Under the pieces are notes generated by a model. That model was given only the letters and a program-made list of their open reading frames with translations. It was not told the DNA's origin and ran no database searches. 64,000 nt of DNA, taken from Fragilariopsis cylindrus CCMP1102 (Eukaryota; Bacillariophyta; Bacillariophyceae; Bacillariales; Bacillariaceae). Positions within the stretch are counted from its first letter, which is position 1; each line of letters begins with the position of its first letter. Positions 58,873 through 64,000 of the stretch are shown in pieces. The position numbers and the translations under genes were made by a program. The DNA lies in NCBI GenBank assembly GCA_900095095.1, contig FMBT01000521.1, forward strand, positions 1 through 64,000, given 5' to 3'.

Positions 58873-59541
58873 TATATTGTGTATGATGAGTAGATGTTGT
58901 TTTCTGTAGTGTGAAAAGATGGGAAGGTGAGAATGCCTAAAGATTTTATGTGCATTAGTTTATGTGTATTAGTTTATGTGTATGATCGTGTCAAACACAA
59001 CCGCAGATTGTTCTTCAACGCGATAGTACGTTATGTTCTAAAGAAAAAAAGGATCGCAATTCGCATATTTTCTTCTTTTTGTCGCTGCATTTTAATAGAG
59101 AAGAAGGTAGAGGAATTTTTCCCGTGACATGAAGCTTCTTGTTTTTTCGAAATTTTCTGATTTTCGGCAGTAATAACACGTGCAAGGTAAGGGCTGTACA
59201 AAATTGGCTCATCGTAAGCCGAACGGAAGTTGACAGTATCATGCGTCGTACAATAATTCTAGGATTATGCTGGCTTTCCCCACAGCGAAACTACGCACGC
59301 TTTGCCCATCAACCTAAAAAGATGACGGTGTGTGCGCTCGCTTTAATGCGCAGAGAGTTCCTAGTAGTCGAACTTGTTTTCTTACAGAAGATCGAAGATT
59401 TAAAATGCGCCAGATCTACTGTAACGGAATTTTTACTAGCTGTACCTGCCGTGTACTTGCCTGTCCTGTGTGATTTAAAAAAAAAAAAAAGCACAGACAC
59501 AGCACAGTTCACAAAAACAAACAAAAGTTGAATAATATATC
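58873..59541. other. Intergenic
   Basis: No gene supported. The plus-strand open frame of 130 residues at 59139 has no recognisable domain or low-complexity pattern and may be chance. A-run of 14 at 59477-59490. Confidence 0.4.
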
Positions 59542-60280
59542 TCAAAACATTTGATGCGACAACAAGCAAGAGAGAGTGTGTGTGAGAGAGAGAGAGAGAA
59601 GGTACGACGATGGTGTTGCTGGTGTTGGTGTTGGTGCTGGTGTTCTTGTTCTTCTTGTCGTTCTTGTTGTTCTTGTAATTCAATATTCTGATTCCGATTC
59701 TGATTATTATTATCCCAATCATTACCATTATCATTATCATTATCATTATCATTATCATTATCATTATCATTATCATTATCATCTTGCTGAAAAGAAGAAG
59801 AAGAAGAAGAAGAAGCTACAGCATCAACTACAATGTTGATATCTTGTTCTCATTCATCGTCGTTTCTCCGCCGCTGTGTCCCAATGAATTATTACTATTA
59901 TTTCTATCCCAATCTTCTTCTTCTTCTTGCTGCTGCTGCTCATCATTACCCTCAACGTTGTAATCAACAATATCATGCTCGTCGTCGTCATCATCATATT
60001 GTCGTCGAAGCAGTTGTTACTGTTGTTGTTTTTCTTTATTTTTATTATATTGTTGTTGCTGATGCTGATGCTGATGCTGACGTCTTTCAATAATATTACT
60101 ATACCTATCAAGAAGAATATCTTGTTTCTTCTTCCTTCTTTGACGTTCCTTTTTCTGTTTTTGTTCTAGTTCCTATTCCCGATTATCACTATTCCGATTA
60201 ATAGTACTAGTACTATCATTATTTTCATTATTGCGAGATGACAAACAATTCATCGTCGTGGTTATAGTGGTCGTCGCCAT
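59542..60280 (-). pseudogene. Gln/Asn/Asp-rich protein remnant with several in-frame stops
   Basis: From ATG at 60280 (MATTTITTTMNCLSSRNNEN) the frame is coherent across premature stops. It reads RE-stop-ELEQKQKKERQRRKKKQD at about 60173, then QHQHQHQQQQYNKNKEKQQQ-stop-QLLRRQYDDDDDE at about 60015. It continues to SLGHSGG, shifts frame, and goes on as RRNDDE-stop-EQDINIVVDAV through a (DN)n run to IELQEQQERQEEQEHQHQHQ, ending at 59542. The three stops are TAG, TAA and TGA, each one C-to-T change from Gln, Gln and Arg codons. No domain; a disordered, probably nuclear or cytosolic protein in its time. The AAT/GAT microsatellite at 59720-59782 is part of it. Confidence 0.6.
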
Positions 60281-60451
60281 CCGTTGACTACTACTACTAC
60301 TACTACTACAACTAAAAGTTTGTTCTTGTTCGTGTTCTGTAATCTTTTCTTATTCGATTATACAACTTTTCCTTAATCCTCGTTCTCATCTTTCTATTGT
60401 TATTAATATCTTGATTTCTATTATTCTTATATCTATTGCAGATAGGAAACC
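60281..60451. other. Short divergent spacer
   Basis: Between the remnant's start and the next gene. TAC/AGT triplet run at about 60285-60310. Confidence 0.5.
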
Positions 60452-61699
60452 ATGGAGGACAATACTATTGATATTGATAATGATCACGATGACGATCACG
60501 AGGAGCAACAACAAGCTGCGGATCAGCGACGTCTCTATTTAATTTCGTTGCTTCAAAAGAAAAAAACATTGATAAATCGAACAGGAAATAAAATTGATGA
60601 ATTGGTAATAGAATTTCTAGCTAAAACAGAGAATGACTTACATGAACATTTGTGTTGCAATAAAGCTGGTGATGAGTATCAAGGATTAGATAAAGATCGG
60701 GATACTGAACAGGAAGTGGAAGCAACCATACGTTGTTTCCCGAATGTATTATCAAGGAAGAAAAAAGCTCGTAGGTGGAGCGGGGGAGAGGATCAAATGT
60801 GGGTTGAGTATGGCCATTCAATGTATCCTATACATTTTCTATTTTCTTTATGCCTACCTGGTGGTCGCGATTCTAGAAGTAAATATATTTGTAATTTGAA
60901 GGCTGTATCATTTGTTCCGATCGTAGCTAAGTTAGCGATAGAATTGGACAGAAGACAGCGTGGTGGATTGTTAACTAAAGGCATTACTCACAATCATGCC
61001 AGAAGGAATGCTTTACGATCACTTATGATGAGTTCTCATTTCATTAATCACGACAATAATACGGAACATCATCGATTGGTTGACAATGAATTTCTTACAG
61101 TAATGATCAGATTGAGAGAAATGGGTCTTCTGAAGAAAAAAGATGTATGTGTTAAAGGACTGGTTGCCCGTATATGTTGCGAGGAAACAGTTTTTGCGGA
61201 AAACAGATTCCAATTTCTGGTCGAATGGAATCCAAACGCATTAACACAGGTCGGTGATATTTCAGGATGTACGCCAATTTATTACACCGCGATGCTTTCT
61301 ACCCTTCAAGGATTTCGGATGGTACTCGAGTATGGAATTCGGTTTTTTCCTAGAAAGAAAGGAATTAGTCTACTATTCAAGAAGAGCAATAAACCTAAAC
61401 CTAACCGCTTGAACCCGCCGTATCGATTCAACACACCCTTCCAATGGGCCTGTGAGAGGTTTGGTTACGAGCAAGTCATGCAGGTCATTCACCACAGTGC
61501 ACCACAGTTACATATTTTTGAGGCACTATTATCTGTGGCCATTGATGAAGAAATTCACTTAGACTGTGTATATTTTTTGTTACGGAGAGAACCAGATGTT
61601 TTGGTGAATTTTATGATGTCATCATCGGTGGGGGTGTCGTGTTCGAACGATGATGATGACGAAACCAACTCAAACTCAAACGAAAACGAAAAACTATAA
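60452..61699 (+). CDS. Ankyrin-like diatom protein
   Basis: 415 residues in one exon. An acidic, Gln-rich start (DNDHDDDHEEQQQAADQRR) is followed by a helical region. Ankyrin-like helices follow at about 251-312 (FLVEWNPNALTQ, CTPIYYTAMLSTLQGFRMVL, EYGIRFFPRKKGISLLF) and 327-391 (FNTPFQWACERFGYEQVMQV, LLRREPDVL). The WNPNALTQ and GIRxxPxKxGIxLLF signatures mark a multi-copy family I know from pennate and centric diatoms; its role is not established. It is the complete relative of the truncated copy at 57017. The tail is Asp then Asn/Ser-rich. Confidence 0.78.
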   Translation: MEDNTIDIDNDHDDDHEEQQQAADQRRLYLISLLQKKKTLINRTGNKIDELVIEFLAKTENDLHEHLCCNKAGDEYQGLDKDRDTEQEVEATIRCFPNVLSRKKKARRWSGGEDQMWVEYGHSMYPIHFLFSLCLPGGRDSRSKYICNLKAVSFVPIVAKLAIELDRRQRGGLLTKGITHNHARRNALRSLMMSSHFINHDNNTEHHRLVDNEFLTVMIRLREMGLLKKKDVCVKGLVARICCEETVFAENRFQFLVEWNPNALTQVGDISGCTPIYYTAMLSTLQGFRMVLEYGIRFFPRKKGISLLFKKSNKPKPNRLNPPYRFNTPFQWACERFGYEQVMQVIHHSAPQLHIFEALLSVAIDEEIHLDCVYFLLRREPDVLVNFMMSSSVGVSCSNDDDDETNSNSNENEKL

Positions 61700-62402
61700 T
61701 GAATCAGAGCATTTGACCAATGGTGCGTTAACTTACGTTACGTAATCCAATATCTTATGAGATATATGTATTCCCCTTGCGGAATAGAAAAGATGTTCTG
61801 ATGCGATGCTTCGATTACCGTACACGGAAATTCCGGTAGATTTATGATTAGATTCCGTTAGTATCATTATATTGCTTTTTTTTTTGTCAACCTCCGACCA
61901 TCGATGATAGCGTCATGATGGATGAACGATCACATCAATTACAACAAATTCACAACAAGCACTATCTACAGTGATTTTTTTTTTGTCCTTGCTGCATGGT
62001 TGGTATATAGATTAAAAAAAAAACACTGAGAAAAATGTTCACACACAAGAAGTAACAGGACTGCGTGTGCACAGTAGGACCTACTACCTAGCTAAGTTGT
62101 ACGGTAGCATACTAAGCTAGTTTATATATGTATTAAGAGAAGAAATTATTTAACATATACAGTACATTACTTAGATACGATGATTCTTTAAAGATAGTAG
62201 TACGTAAAATCATTTTCACGAGGTGGAGGTGGGATGGTTGGGGTGGGCGTGCTTACTTCAAAAAATTATACATAGACAAATATACCTACATTCCCACTAC
62301 CATTATTGTTATCATTCCTTATAAAAGCATGATGCTATTAGTTACCAGCGCCATTTTCATCATTGGTGGTGGGATAATATGCACTACTCATGCTGACAAT
62401 GC

Positions 62403-62434
<32 letters not shown>

Positions 62435-62492
62435 GACGACGACGACGATTATTATTACTATCTGCCACTGCTGATGCTTATGCGTATGCCGA
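61700..62492. other. Convergent spacer
   Basis: AT-rich with a GAC/ACG trinucleotide run at 62405-62450. No gene seen. Confidence 0.5.
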
Positions 62493-63800
62493 TTAATTAC
62501 TTTTCCCTTTTTTATTTGTTGATCCTTTTGGTCTCCCTGCTTTACGTTTGATTGATATTGGTGGTGTTGATATAGTTGATCCTTTCGGTCTCCCTGGTTT
62601 ACGTTTGATTGGTGTTGGTGCTGGTGTCGAATCAGAGTTCGATGATCCTTTTGGTCTCCCTGGTTTACGTTTGATTGATGTTGGTGCTGGTGTCAAATTA
62701 AGGTTTGATGATCCTTTTGGTCTCCCTGGTTTACGTTTAGTTGATGTTGGTGCTGGTGTCAAATTAAAGTTTGATGATCCTTTTGGTCTCCCTCGTTTAC
62801 GTTTGATTGATGGTGATGTAGTATTCATTAGCATGTCACGTTTTTTCTTCTTTTTCTTTCCCCCATCATCGTCATGACTGCTGCTATTGTCACCGATACT
62901 ACTACAATTGTTATTACTACTATTACGGCGCTTCTTATCACCTTGTCCTGATGATGACGATGATGATAATCGACGAGAAACAAGAGGATTGCGATTAAAT
63001 CCATTGCTATTACCATTTGCGCCTGTGCGAATAGGATTTCGAATAATATTTGTCGTTGTTGTAGTACTTGCATTTTGCACACGTAATTTATGATGTCCGC
63101 ATGCAGAACATGATAGGTCCGTATCTGTGTTCAATAATGTACATTGAAGACAAGTCCATCCGCAACTTTCACCATCTTCTCTTTCGTCATCTTCTACTTC
63201 ATGTGGTTGATTTTGATTTTGATTACGACCACGATTTCGATTTCGATTTAGAATGTTATTACTTTTATCGTATTTAAAAAAATGATTCTCATCATTATCA
63301 TCAGCCAGTAACATTTCAACATTTGTTCTTTTTCGACGAGGAGGAGGACGATCAGTACCACTAGTAGTAGGCGATGGTGATGATGCTTCTTTTCCTGCCT
63401 CCGCTGTTTCTTTTTGTTTTTGTTTTTGAAGAAACACTTTAATTAAAGTTACTTGTAAACCAGTAATAAGTAATAAGCTTATCCATTGTACCCAATTTGT
63501 TGTTACTTCTTGTACTACTCCTTCTTCTATTGCTACTTCACCCCCTGTTGTTTTAGCTTCAGCTTCTACAGTTTTAGCAACATCAACAGCAGCAGCAGCA
63601 GCAGCAACGGCAGCAGTAACAGTAACATCAGGGTTGGTGGCAATAGTAGAGATCACGATCATCGCGAATATCGTTGTCGTCAAAAATATAGACGAAGACA
63701 TAAAAGAAATAGTCAACATCATTCTTTCGACTTCGAGGACAGTTTCTTCCCAAAACTTTCTTGTTATCTGTTGAGATTGACGCACACAACAACCGCTCAC
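62493..63800 (-). CDS. Membrane-anchored RanBP-zinc-finger protein with five AT-hooks
   Basis: 435 residues. Hydrophobic segment 1 is at residues about 28-52 (MLTISFMSSSIFLTTTIFAM); starting at the second Met (residue 27) would make it an N-terminal signal or anchor. An Ala/Val-rich linker is followed by segment 2 at about 104-125 (WISLLLITGLQVTLIKVFL). A RanBP2-type zinc finger lies at about 213-234 (WTCLQCTLLNTDTDLSCSAC). The tail carries a Lys run and five tandem AT-hooks (KRKRGRPKGSS, KRKPGRPKGSS twice, KRKPGRPKGST, KRKAGRPKGST) from about 333 to 430. AT-hooks bind the minor groove of AT-rich DNA; RanBP fingers bind RNA or ubiquitin. The combination suggests an inner-nuclear-membrane chromatin tether (inference). 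Confidence 0.8.
   Translation of the reverse strand: MSGCCVRQSQQITRKFWEETVLEVERMMLTISFMSSSIFLTTTIFAMIVISTIATNPDVTVTAAVAAAAAAVDVAKTVEAEAKTTGGEVAIEEGVVQEVTTNWVQWISLLLITGLQVTLIKVFLQKQKQKETAEAGKEASSPSPTTSGTDRPPPRRKRTNVEMLLADDNDENHFFKYDKSNNILNRNRNRGRNQNQNQPHEVEDDEREDGESCGWTCLQCTLLNTDTDLSCSACGHHKLRVQNASTTTTTNIIRNPIRTGANGNSNGFNRNPLVSRRLSSSSSSGQGDKKRRNSSNNNCSSIGDNSSSHDDDGGKKKKKKRDMLMNTTSPSIKRKRGRPKGSSNFNLTPAPTSTKRKPGRPKGSSNLNLTPAPTSIKRKPGRPKGSSNSDSTPAPTPIKRKPGRPKGSTISTPPISIKRKAGRPKGSTNKKGKSN
62515..62815 (-). repeat. Tandem AT-hook-coding repeat, unit 66-75 bp
   Basis: Five units, each with GATCCTTTyGGTCTCCCTsG on the plus strand. The three middle units are nearly identical and share the ACACCAGCACCAACA linker, so the array grew by recent unequal exchange. 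Confidence 0.85.
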
Positions 63801-64000
63801 AAATATATCGACTACTGTACAGACTCGTTATCGCCCTTGATTATATCAATCAAACAGAAGTGTCGAATTGGGCGCTCCTACCAGAATCGAATTGAATCGA
63901 GTCGACGTCGGACTGCCTACTCAATACTCAACTCACTCGACAACTATGCGTTGAGAGGGGATGGTGTGTGGGTGATGTTCTAGTGTCTTATGCACAAGAT
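63801..64000. other. Promoter side of the AT-hook gene / window end
   Basis: No feature recognised. Confidence 0.4.

Noticed and set aside
59542-60280. Alternative genetic code with UAG/UAA as Gln
   Set aside because: Other genes here end at TAA and TGA exactly where homology ends, and a TGA replaces a probable Arg codon in the same remnant.
1-64000. tRNA genes
   Set aside because: TTCGAA-type sites on either strand were checked by eye and none had a matching A-box and acceptor stem; a covariance scan was not possible.

Overview
The window is AT-rich nuclear DNA of a diatom. The key evidence is a silicic acid transporter (SIT) gene at 13.2-15.3 kb with both EGxQ and both GRQ motifs. Supporting signs are a secreted BspA-like protein with PSSxPS repeats, two MYND-finger paralogs sharing a CYHGST motif, diatom-style ankyrin-like and leucine-rich repeat proteins, and short GTAAGT...AG introns. 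No plastid, mitochondrial, bacterial or virus-derived segment was recognised.

Layout. 0-1.9 kb: a frame-broken gene for a secreted Gly/Pro-rich protein running off the left edge. 1.9-9.7 kb: gene-poor DNA full of tandem and dispersed repeats, with one 5S rRNA gene (minus strand, 6.4 kb). 9.75-12.4 kb: two unrecognised genes with frame breaks. 13.2-20.9 kb: the SIT gene, a tandem-repeat spacer, a 291-bp foldback element carrying four CACGTG boxes, and the secreted DUF285/PSS/Lys-rich gene. 21.5-22.7 kb: a frame-broken LRR gene. 25.0-28.3 kb: a four-exon gene fusing a bacterial-type solute-binding domain to a class C (GABA-B-like) seven-helix receptor. Its stop lies only 54 bp from that of a convergent two-exon CC2D1/Lgd gene (28.3-31.9 kb). 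33.0 kb: a Stowaway-like MITE. 33.7-38.0 kb: a 1444-residue low-complexity protein with a PDZ-like domain. 38.1-39.3 kb: two repeats that are inverted copies of sequences at 8.3 and 2.6 kb. 41.0-49.4 kb: an essentially full-length APE-type LINE with RNase H. 49.9-64 kb: a gene-dense segment with two MYND proteins, a eukaryotic Tex/SRBD1 homolog, a truncated and a whole ankyrin-like gene, a two-exon Cys-rich secreted protein, a Gln-rich pseudogene, and a membrane-anchored AT-hook/RanBP-zinc-finger protein.

The genes do not form one pathway. The only pair with a possible common theme is SIT and the secreted Ser/Pro/Lys-rich protein (silica uptake and cell wall), which is inference from proximity and composition. 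Several well-conserved genes (SIT, Tex, the F-box-like gene) carry single-base breaks at A or T runs. That pattern suggests uncorrected homopolymer errors in the assembly more than gene death. Exon joins given here were worked out by eye from splice signals and reading phase.
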